From the NCBI GenBank assembly GCA_905221605.1, contig CAJNDS010000802.1, positions 248,001 to 312,000 on the forward strand: 64,000 nt of DNA, given 5' to 3'. A program made the position numbers and the translations under genes. Below are positions 29,050 to 37,531 of the stretch, piece by piece. Numbering within the stretch: the first letter of the stretch is position 1; each line of letters begins with the position of its first letter. The stretch comes from Symbiodinium natans. Lineage: Eukaryota; Sar; Dinophyceae; Suessiales; Symbiodiniaceae. Under the pieces are notes generated by a model. That model was not told the DNA's origin and did not search any database. It saw only the letters and a program-made list of their open reading frames with translations.

Positions 29050-29830
29050 CTCTTTGCATTCTCACAGGAGGCAATCCCTGCAAACATAGACAGAACCCTA
29101 CGCGAGTTAAGGTTTGGGGATTTAAGCCTCAAGCCCTTCAGGGATATGAGGTTCTACTCCTACATGCAATGCCTACACCTTAAATCCGAAACCTGTAAAC
29201 CTCTAAAGCTTAAACGCTATAGGGAGAACCCCGTGAGGCAAACCCTGAAAAAAAACACCTAAACCTTTAAGCCTTATAGGTTTTCATGGTTTGCAAACCT
29301 AAGGTCTGGGCATGTATGCCTTCAGCGCCTGTAGGGTTAAACCTTTGAGCTTTTTTGGGCCCTAAAGGGTTTTAGGGTTCTAACCCGAAAGGGTTTAGGG
29401 TTAAGGTTTGCGTGGCTAAACCTTAAACACCTAAGGTTTGAACTCTATGGGCTTAGTTTAACATGCTTAAATCTTAAACCCTGGGCCTTTCAACGTTAAA
29501 CCTATAGGGGTCAAAGGTTAATAAGGGTTTAGGTTTAATTACCGACTTATGTTTACATACCTAAATCTGAAACCCCAAACATTCAACCTTAACCATATAG
29601 GGTCCAAAAGTTAAGGGTCTGGGTTTACTTGCTCAACAAGCAAGGGTTTCGGGGCTTCTCTTTCGAGGGAGGGGGGGGTGTTCAGGGGTCCTGGCTGTGT
29701 GGAAGACCCCTGGTACCCTCCCTCTGTTTATAATATATTGTGCGACAAGACTCTGTCCAACCCAGATTATGTACCAACTCAGGCATATTTGGAATGCCTA
29801 AACCTTAAACCCGGAGGTCATATAGGATTT
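29050..29830. repeat. Degenerate TTTAGGG/CCTAAA-like sequence
   Basis: The stretch is full of AAACCTTAAACC, TTTAGGGTTAAGG and GGGTTTTAGGGTTC variants, without a clean tandem array. The dinoflagellate telomere repeat is of the TTTAGGG type. This could be old interstitial telomere-like DNA or a composition-driven satellite. There is no gene; 29831-30090 also holds nothing recognisable. Confidence 0.5.
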
Positions 29831-30089
29831 CCAGGGTAATTTCGGATTACCAAAGTAGGCCGTTTTGATTTATACGGAAAGCGTGTAAATTTACACGGCC
29901 GGAATCCAAGATCCAAGATCTAAGCTTTTCCAGGACTCTTGTCGAGGCATCTTGGAATCCTGACTCTCGAAAACCCGACGGTGCAAATTTAAACGGTTTC
30001 GTGTGATTTTCACGGCCCGTGACTCCCAGATGTTCGTACGGAGTGTTTAAGATGGTGGGCTTAGGGTTTTCCTGCATGTAAACTTGCAT

Positions 30090-30515
30090 GTAAAAAATTC
30101 AAGTTGAATGCGGGCAGACGCCAGGAACCAAGAACCAAGAACCAAGATGCTCAGGACTCTTGATTCTTGGTTCTTGGGGCTTGGCTGCATTTAAAACTGC
30201 ATTAAAAAATTTAAGTTAAATGCAGACCTTTTCCGGGAACCAAGAACCAAGATGCTCAGGACTCTTGATTGTGGAATCTTGGTTCCTGGGGCTGGGCTGC
30301 CTGAGCATCTTGGTTCTTGGTTCTTGGTTCCCGGGGGTGGTCTGCATTTAACTTAAATTTTTACACGCAGTTTTAATTGCAGACCACCCCCCGGAACCAA
30401 GAACCAAGAACCAAGAACCAAGATGCTCAGGACTCTTGATTCTTGGTTCTTGGTTTCTGGGGGTGGTCTGCGTTTAAGCTTAAATGTTTAAATGCAGTTT
30501 TAAATGTGCGCTGTT
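30090..30515. repeat. Cluster of nested palindromes built on CCAAGAA / TTCTTGG
   Basis: Four related inverted-repeat units occur at about 30124-30177, 30236-30290, 30297-30340 (half unit) and 30384-30460. Each pairs GAACCAAGAACCAAG arms with CTTGGTTCTTGG arms around a GATGCTCAGGACTCTTGATT loop. They are separated by AT-rich spacers related to TGCATTTAAAACTGC. This looks like a small non-autonomous palindromic element that inserted into or duplicated itself. Confidence 0.6.
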
Positions 30516-30840
30516 TGCTTTCTCGTTTTTTGTTGGATCGTGATGGCCGATGTTAAAACATCGAAACAGACAAGACCGCTTTCCAAAAGAATGTGGACTC
30601 GTGGTCCCTGGTTGTTGCCGCCCCGCTTCCCCCAATATTGAAGTATTGAAGCCCTTTCAATACTGGGCACGACGTCCAAAGATTTCGCAAAACAATCTTG
30701 GATCCAGCCAGGACACTCCCCCCAACATTGAAGTATTGAAGCCCTTTCAATATTCCAAGGTTGGGCCCAGCCTGCGCTCTGGATCCAAGATGGCCTCCAA
30801 AAAAACTGTGAAATCTTGAATCTTGGATCCAGCCCAATAA
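30516..30840. repeat. Pair of ATTGAAG hairpins
   Basis: TATTGAAGTATTGAAGCCC followed by TTTCAATA occurs at about 30636 and again, slightly changed, at about 30727. Each can fold into a stem, and they lie among repeated CTTGGATCCAGCC motifs. No gene is supported. From 30841 to 31250 the sequence is AT-rich with TTATAAGT-type short repeats and no gene. Confidence 0.45.
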
Positions 30841-31384
30841 TTAGCAGCAATTAGCATCCCTGTGTCACGAAGCAACATTTAGATTTGCTTCCTTCCATTT
30901 GCCCCACAATAAGAAGAATAAGCGTTTATATTATCGGCAATAAGCGTTTATGTTTTATACAATTTAAGCGTTTATGTTAAAGCCCTTTTAAAAGTGTACA
31001 CTTTTATCAGAATAGACGTTGATTTTTAAGAGACTACTTAATTGACCCCGCCGACTTATCGACTTATAAGTACGTGATATGTATGTGATATGTATCGATT
31101 AAGTTGTTTATCTTGGAGTTAAGTTTGTTTTATATAATTAAGTTCCAGATAAGTTCGACATTTTTTTGCTTGACATATCTCGGACTTAGGAACTTATGCG
31201 TGTTATGTCAAACAAACTTATATAGAACTTATCTCTATTTATCTGTTTTACATTTTGGGATGTTGTTCCCGGGTTCGCGCATGCATCTCAGCTAAAATTG
31301 AAGAAATCGGTCTTGCAGCCCCTGCAACAGATATTCTATAGGTGCCCTTGGCAGCGTTAAAGCCTCCCCGGCCACCTCGGGACG

Positions 31385-31620
31385 CTTGCGTGCCTTGTCC
31401 GCCAGGTGTCCGCCAGGTGTCCGCCAGGTGTCCGCCAATGTCCGCGACAATATAGGTCAAGCCCTGGCTCGCGGACGTCCACGTCCGCGCGGGGGATGTC
31501 CGCCTGCATGGGCTCATATAAACTCGGACCCCGTGCCGCTACCATCTGGCGTCGTCTGCTGTCCGCGGGTGTCCGCGAGCCGGTCCGCAAACAAAATGCC
31601 AATGTCCGCGGAGTTGGCCT
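31385..31620. repeat. GTCCGC-rich short repeats
   Basis: GTCCGCCAGGT is repeated in tandem at about 31399-31440. Further GTCCGCG/GTCCGCGGG variants continue to ~31615. Two overlapping frames of ~140 codons run through the region (31386-31822) but carry no recognisable motif, so I do not call a gene. Confidence 0.55.
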
Positions 31621-31830
31621 GCTTTTTCCTTGTTTTCGCACGTTTTGTCTTGCCATGCTTGCAAGAAGCAAAAGGTCTCTCTGCAATTCTGGGCATAGTT
31701 TTCTGCCATGCCTTAAGCTGTGTGCCCGCGTTGTCGAAAAAAAAGGTGCTGTTCATGAAAACGATAAAAAAGCAAGCCTTCGAACTTATACACAACTTAT
31801 CTCCTACTTAATCCGGACGTAAAATAAGTC

Positions 31831-32654
31831 CAACATAAGTTTCGAACAAGTTCATATGTTCCACGGCGTCAATATAGTATTGGAAGATCAAGGTGATCTT
31901 TCGACGACATACCGGCTCTCCCGTTTCAACGCCAGGCAATTTGAATGCGCGTGCGTGGCTTAGCGACAGCTCGAATGCAGCCGCATTTTGATATGAAGAT
32001 ATACACGATATGTGTGCAAACAGAATGAAATCCACGAGCGTGCAGGAAACGTAGCAGTTGTGTCACAAGACCGCGACGGACAGCCGAGGTTGTATGGCCG
32101 GCGGAATCGTTTCGCGCAAAAAGATATCTGTATGTGCGCACGCAGCAAGTTTTGGTTCCTATAGTTTTTAGCCCTTGCTTTTGCCACCGCTTTCTTGCCG
32201 TAAAGATGTGCCTGTCCAACACCTGGAGATTGCTTCAATCTTGCGAGGTTTCCTTTTCGAATCCGTTTGCAAAAACGACTACACGCCGGCTGATGATATC
32301 ACACGCTGTTGGGGTCTGTTGCTGCTGAGATAATTTGAGGTTTCCTGGTTCCGCCTCCAGAACGGAGGCATCTCCATCAAATCTGCCAGCGTGTTATTGC
32401 AGATGAAATATGTTGATTTAGGCGTTAGTTGGAATGGAGGCAGGGTGCCATGTCATTGCCTTTGTTGCTTCGATGAAAGCTGGCACGTATGGTCTTTGGC
32501 ATGCAGAAACGCACACTTGGATTTTTTGCCTTTAGGCAAATGCCTAACGGCAAAATGTGGGTGCGAAGCACTCTTCCGCTATGTCTGTAGCCTCCGAGAA
32601 AATTGTGCAAGAAGCAGAACAGAGACCTTTGCAGTTGCAGAAGCCGTGAGTTGC
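31831..32654. other. Gap before the DIRS-like element; no gene seen
   Basis: Reading frames on both strands are under 100 codons and look random. No repeat or RNA gene is recognised. Confidence 0.4.
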
Positions 32655-32899
32655 AGCTAACGGTCAACGGGTTGATAGTGCATTAAAGTCTGAGCCTAGA
32701 GAAAAACCCCTTTGTGTTTCTTTGCTAGCTCGCCTGAGCTTTGGGAAAAGGGAAAACTTTCTTTCATTGGCCTTTTGCACTCATTTTCCAGTCTCTGACA
32801 CCATTGCTTGCGCATGTTCACCGGTTCAAGTGCCTTGTGAACGATGAGCATCTGCAAGTTCTTGGAGCTGCCAAATGTTTTGCATCAAGCTTTGAACAC
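32655..32899 (+). repeat. Split direct repeat A1
   Basis: 245 bases starting AGCTAACGGTCAACGGGTTG and ending TTTGAACAC. The repeat recurs as A2 at 41621-41865. It marks the left end of the element. Confidence 0.9.
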
Positions 32900-32976
32900 T
32901 AGACTCAAGCTTCTGCAATGTGTCAAAATTTCTGCAATGTGTCAAAATTTCTAGTTTCTCCGCCCGTGCGCGGTCC

Positions 32977-33264
32977 ATGGACGCTGGCCTCACAGCTGAT
33001 CGACTGCAGGTCCTTGAGGCTCGCTTGGACAGTCACAGTCGTGACCTTGTGCTGCTCGGGCGTGCACAGCGTCAGCTTACGCATCGTGTTGTTTCCTTGG
33101 AGTCAAGCATAGCATCTCTTGAAACTCGTCTTGGAGATCTCGAAGCTGACCTCGAACAGGCTTCCACAAGGTTGGCTGCCATCAATCATTTCTTGCACAT
33201 CTCCATAGGACGTTTGGCCAACTTGTTGCGTCGTTTGTTGCGGTTGCGTCCTGCTGGCTTCTGA
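32977..33264 (+). CDS. Coiled-coil small ORF of the DIRS-like element
   Basis: The frame opens earlier with a GTG at 32920; the first ATG is at 32977 (MDAGLTADRL), giving 95 residues. Nearly the whole protein is a heptad-patterned coiled coil (RVVSLESSIASLETRLGDLE) ending in a basic, leucine-rich tail (LANLLRRLLRLRPAGF). Its stop overlaps the recombinase start as TGATG, which suggests termination-reinitiation. A multimerisation role is likely; no family is recognised. Confidence 0.55.
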   Translation: MDAGLTADRLQVLEARLDSHSRDLVLLGRAQRQLTHRVVSLESSIASLETRLGDLEADLEQASTRLAAINHFLHISIGRLANLLRRLLRLRPAGF

Positions 33265-35564
33265 TGTCTGAAGACAGTGCTTCTGCCCCTAGCCATTGTC
33301 TACGCTGCATTGGTCCTTGCACTTGCGCCACACCGCTGCTGCTTGTGGTGAGACGTTATGCCCTCCATCATTCCAGAGCTGGTCTTGCGGATAATTTGGG
33401 GTCTTTGGGATCGCTTGAGTCTCCGAGTTTAGCAGCACCAGGTACCCCGGGGCTGTTGGATGAGCCCGGCTCGCAGCCAGAGCCAGTAGAGCAAGGCCTC
33501 GTGGATGCCTCAGGTCCTGCATTGGACTTGTCGGACTTGTTTATCGGGGATGAAAGCTGTGGGGAAGGCCTTAGCGACTTTGAGGGCTTCGGAAGTCTTA
33601 GGGAAGGTTCTCCGGTGCCGAGAGAGCATTCTGTTCTTGGTGTTGGCACTGGTTTTTCACCGTCCGAAGAAGATGGGCATGCGGCGGTTCCTGAGTTCGA
33701 ATTCTCCGGAAGTCCCAACTTTGTGGTGCCGACCCCGAAGCCAAGCCCATTGAAAGGTCGTCCAGACATCAGATCGGTTGTTGAGCAGGTCGGGCTCAGA
33801 GTCGTTGATCCCGCTTCCCACCTTCGGCTTCCTTGGGAGACTGGCATTTATAAGGGTCTTTTCGAAAATTTCCCTGCGCTGTCGGGGGTGCCATCCTTCA
33901 CCGTTCCTCCGGCACCTTTTAGCCTGCAGATTGTGCCTTCGGAGCCCATGGGAAGTTCGCCCGCGAGGCCCGGACCTTCGGTGGCGCCATGCAAAGCTTT
34001 GCGTGCCTTCAGGTGCCATCATGACATTGCATATGAGGCCAGGATAGAGGCGGTTTTGGAGAAAAGTTGCCTTAAGCTTGTGGGGTTCCTGAACTCTTTG
34101 GAGCTTAACGCCAGACCACATGCGTGGCCTGCCGGTCATGATGACCAGTGCATCTATGTCAAGGCCTGCCTCGGCGTGAAGTCGCCATTCACTGTCGAGA
34201 AGCGTGCAAATTCATTGGTTCATCTCATGCGCTGGATGGTTGAGTACAAAGGGCTTCTTGTGAGCATCACCGAGGATGGGCTCTGGGATTACTTGTCATA
34301 CTTGAAGGAACATGCTGCAGCGGCCTCCAAAGGACAGGCTTCCATATCAGGCATCCGTTTTGCGTTGCATGTTCTGGGAGTGTGTTTCTCCGAGCACGTG
34401 TTGAGTCGTCGATGCATTGGATTCGCCGAACAAATGGAGGCCTTGTCACGGGAGTCTTGCCAGGCATCTTCTTTGTTGCTTTCAGAGCTTCTGGCGTTGC
34501 ACGGCATGTTGAAAAACAGTGCGCTGGAGCCTTGGGACCGAGCTTCCGTGGCGTTCTTGATCATCTGTGCGTATGCCAGAGCGCGAGCCAGCGACCTTGT
34601 GAGAGTCCAAAGGGTGTCGGCCGACACCGCAGATAAATTTGGGTTCCTTGAGATAATGCTCAAAACTCATAAAGGGGCTAGGAACCCTAAGCTTAAGTCC
34701 AAGCTCCTGCCTGTGATTGCTCCGTTGGTTGGGGTCGATGGATCCAACTGGTATCACGATGTCAAGGCTGCTCTGGAAGCAGTGGGCTTGTCGCTCGATG
34801 GCGACATTAACGGCCCTTTGTTCCGTCCTCCTAGCGACGGTGCGGGAGGAGCTCCAGGTGTGCGTGAGCTTCGCGCTCATGAGGTGACTGCTTTGCTGCA
34901 TTCTTTCCTTGGGCAGCCCGATGCGAATCGCCGGCTGTCTTCACACAGCCTCAAGGCAACCTTGCTTGACTGGACTTCAAAATTTGGCTTGCCTCCTCAG
35001 CAACAGCATATCCTTGGACGCCACTGTGATGCTGTCAAGGGAAGTGCACCATTGTACTCGAGAGACCTGGTTTATGATGCCACGCGAGCTCTTCAGAGCG
35101 TCATCATGGAGGTGCATCATGCCCGTTTCGTGCCCGATGCGCCGAGGTCCTTGAGGTATCCACAGAGTGTTGCTCAGTCTCATGTTGATGTGATTGAAGT
35201 CAAGGACGAGCCCGTTGGCGAAGCAGTGCCGATTCCCACGGTGGGCAAGGAGCCAGAACCTGCTGAGCATGATGCCAGCCCTGCTTCAAGCTCCGATGTG
35301 GAGTCCTCCTCTAGCAGTTCATCCAGCTCCGACAGCGATGCACCTGCATCCTGCAAGAAGTTCGCGCGACCGGACTGGCCTGAGGAGCTCACGCGTGTGC
35401 GTAAGAAGACTCGTACCATGCATTTGGCTAAATCCTTTACAGGTGGAGGCACTGCAATCTTTGCATGCGGTCGAGCGGAATCTGATGCTTACGAGGCTGG
35501 ATGCGCTTCTGGCCCAGGCAGGCGCTGTGAAGTTTGCGTTCGTCTTGGGGCTGATACGTCTTGA
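33264..35564 (+). CDS. Tyrosine recombinase of the DIRS-like element, 766 aa
   Basis: The ATG at 33264 shares its A with the preceding TGA. Residues 1-~240 are acidic and low in order. The catalytic domain follows: Arg in YARARASDLVRV, Lys in LKTHKG, then SSHSLKATLLDW with His561 and Lys564 where most family members have His-x-x-Arg, GRHCD with His587, and Tyr598 in APLYSRDL. This is the R-K-H-(K)-H-Y set of tyrosine recombinases. The C-terminus is acidic and serine-rich (ESSSSSSSSSDSDAPA). The enzyme would integrate the circular cDNA. It lies upstream of Gag and Pol, whereas related elements usually have it last. Confidence 0.8.
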   Translation: MSEDSASAPSHCLRCIGPCTCATPLLLVVRRYALHHSRAGLADNLGSLGSLESPSLAAPGTPGLLDEPGSQPEPVEQGLVDASGPALDLSDLFIGDESCGEGLSDFEGFGSLREGSPVPREHSVLGVGTGFSPSEEDGHAAVPEFEFSGSPNFVVPTPKPSPLKGRPDIRSVVEQVGLRVVDPASHLRLPWETGIYKGLFENFPALSGVPSFTVPPAPFSLQIVPSEPMGSSPARPGPSVAPCKALRAFRCHHDIAYEARIEAVLEKSCLKLVGFLNSLELNARPHAWPAGHDDQCIYVKACLGVKSPFTVEKRANSLVHLMRWMVEYKGLLVSITEDGLWDYLSYLKEHAAAASKGQASISGIRFALHVLGVCFSEHVLSRRCIGFAEQMEALSRESCQASSLLLSELLALHGMLKNSALEPWDRASVAFLIICAYARARASDLVRVQRVSADTADKFGFLEIMLKTHKGARNPKLKSKLLPVIAPLVGVDGSNWYHDVKAALEAVGLSLDGDINGPLFRPPSDGAGGAPGVRELRAHEVTALLHSFLGQPDANRRLSSHSLKATLLDWTSKFGLPPQQQHILGRHCDAVKGSAPLYSRDLVYDATRALQSVIMEVHHARFVPDAPRSLRYPQSVAQSHVDVIEVKDEPVGEAVPIPTVGKEPEPAEHDASPASSSDVESSSSSSSSSDSDAPASCKKFARPDWPEELTRVRKKTRTMHLAKSFTGGGTAIFACGRAESDAYEAGCASGPGRRCEVCVRLGADTS

Positions 35565-35639
35565 CATGGTTTCTGCAGGCCTCTTAGGGCAAAGCCCTTT
35601 TTGACTTGGTGGTACAGACTTTTGCAAAAAATCTGTCTG

Positions 35640-35970
35640 GCCAGCTGGCGGATGCGCTTGCTGCCTGTGCCTCGGCAACATGGCCGGCGGATGCGCTCGA
35701 ACAACATGGCTGTCGGCTGCGGTTTCGCCACACAGTGGCACTGCAGTCTATCGGTTGTGTTTGGTGGTTGCACCAGCCGGCGGATGCGCCGATCGGCCAG
35801 ATTTTTTTTCTTTTCGAGGGTAGCGCGGCGGATGCGCTTGCGCAATGCCTCGGCAACATGGCTGGCGGATGCGCCTCGACAACATGGCCATCGGATGTGC
35901 TGAGGCCAAATGGCTGGCCTTGCATTCCCTGAGTTGTGTTTGGTGGTTGCACCTGCCGGCGGATGCGCTG
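35640..35970. repeat. GGCGGATGCGC spacer repeats inside the DIRS-like element
   Basis: GGCGGATGCGC occurs six times (about 35648, 35687, 35781, 35831, 35866, 35957), often with CAACATGGC nearby, at irregular spacing. The stretch between the recombinase and Gag ORFs (35565-36319) holds no other gene. Confidence 0.7.
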
Positions 35971-36319
35971 AGCTGTCAGACTTTTTCGAGCAGATGTTTT
36001 TGAAAGCTTCCGGCAGCCCCCACATCCCTTCGCCGCTGAAAAAGTTGGGCGTTCTGGAGACCTCATAAGTGGGACACTAAGCAATGTGCATGAGATGCTC
36101 TTGTTTTGTGGAAAATTTTTCCTCAAGCTAGATGCTGATGAGCCACCCGAACATCCATTTTGCCATTTTGCCGGAGCTATATAATGTCCGGCAAAATGCA
36201 TTTTGGGGCACGCGTGGAGCTCGGGAGACAAGCTTTGCAGAGGGGTGTGGATGATTTGCTGCCTTGATGTTCTGCCAGCCTAGGCCGCCTTTTGGAAGAG
36301 CTGCGTGTTTTGTTTGGCC

Positions 36320-37531
36320 ATGTCGAGTCTTCTAGACAGTGAAGCTCATTTTGAAAAGAGGGCCTCCGAAATCGGGATGAGTGGGGCCAGCTTGCAAGCT
36401 TTGCAGGCTCATGGGGTTGCAACCATGGGTAACATTGCACACATCATTGGGACTCCGGGCCAGCCCCTTGCAGATGCCGATGTTGAGGTTTGGATGAGAT
36501 TGCATTTGCCCGCTGCGACCCTAGGTGATCAGGCCTCGCTCCGCCGCCTCATCTGGGAGGGAGGGGCATTGGCCACAGCTGAGCTCAAGGAGCAGTTAAC
36601 CCACCCCGATAGTTCAGCCCAAAAGAAGGTTCCGGAAGCTGAACGCTCCCGGCGGATGGCGCATCTGAGAGCTTCGTTGCCGGGTCTGGCTTTGGAAGGT
36701 CCCCTCGAGCCCTCTTTCAGCCTACTTGATAAAGCAGCTGCCATCGAGAGAGAAAATCAGCTTCGTTTTCTCAGCCCTGATGTTTGTGTCAGTCGGGCCT
36801 TCGAGGTCACGAATGCGCGACCCGACAAGAAGGTCCTCGAGCTTGATGATGCCAAAACGCTGTCTGTCTCCAGCCAGGCTGATGTGCCCGAGAGTCCGCC
36901 GTGCTCGGCCCTACAGCTGCAGGAAGCCCTTTTGAGGCGAGGCGTTGCTTTTGCTTTTGCACAGATTGTATCCTTCACGTCCTATCAGAAGTATGTCACA
37001 CTCCTCTTCCAGCATTTGGCCCGTGATCCGCCCCCTGATTACCAGAGGTGTTCGGTCAGTCAGTTAGCCAGGGCGGACCGTATGGTGTTTGAGCGTCTCA
37101 TCGCTGCTGATGTCAAGCCCCGGCGCGATCCATCCGGCGTTTATGCCTTGGACACCAAGCTTTTGGAAGCTCTTGAAAGCTACCAGGTCAGCATGCTTTT
37201 GATGCCTTTGGCGGCTCAGCGTCCTGATCAGCGGGGGCTGAAGCGCCCAGCTGCTTCTGCGTCCTCGGGGCAATTCGGGCGTGCACGGCCTGGTTCCAAA
37301 TGGGCCAAGGGCCGCGGCAGAGGGGTCCCTGCAGGCAAGGGCAAAGGTCGGATCCATGGGCCGGCCGTGCCCAAGGTGATCAGTGACTTGGGCGGGCATG
37401 CCAAGACTGACGATGGTAAGGAGCTTTGTTTCAACCACAACTTGGAAGGCTGCAAGAATCCGCATTGTAAGCGCCTGCATGTTTGCGCAAAGTGCTTCAA
37501 GAGCACTCACACGATTCGGCAGTGCAATTGA
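36320..37531 (+). CDS. Gag-like protein with CCCH and CCHC zinc motifs
   Basis: The first ATG of the frame is at 36320 (MSSLLDSEAHFEKRASEIGM), giving 403 residues. The body is helical with a predicted capsid-like size. A basic, Gly-rich linker (KWAKGRGRGVPAGKGKGR) leads to two zinc motifs at the end: CFNHNLEGCKNPHCKRLH (C-x7-C-x4-C-x3-H) and CAKCFKSTHTIRQC (C-x2-C-x4-H-x4-C). It stops at a UGA at 37529-37531. The same frame then continues open through Pol, so Gag-Pol may be made by readthrough. It probably packages the element RNA. Confidence 0.75.
   Translation: MSSLLDSEAHFEKRASEIGMSGASLQALQAHGVATMGNIAHIIGTPGQPLADADVEVWMRLHLPAATLGDQASLRRLIWEGGALATAELKEQLTHPDSSAQKKVPEAERSRRMAHLRASLPGLALEGPLEPSFSLLDKAAAIERENQLRFLSPDVCVSRAFEVTNARPDKKVLELDDAKTLSVSSQADVPESPPCSALQLQEALLRRGVAFAFAQIVSFTSYQKYVTLLFQHLARDPPPDYQRCSVSQLARADRMVFERLIAADVKPRRDPSGVYALDTKLLEALESYQVSMLLMPLAAQRPDQRGLKRPAASASSGQFGRARPGSKWAKGRGRGVPAGKGKGRIHGPAVPKVISDLGGHAKTDDGKELCFNHNLEGCKNPHCKRLHVCAKCFKSTHTIRQCN

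Noticed and set aside
31386-31822. Two overlapping ~140-codon frames
   Set aside because: They run through GTCCGC repeats, have no motif and overlap in different frames.
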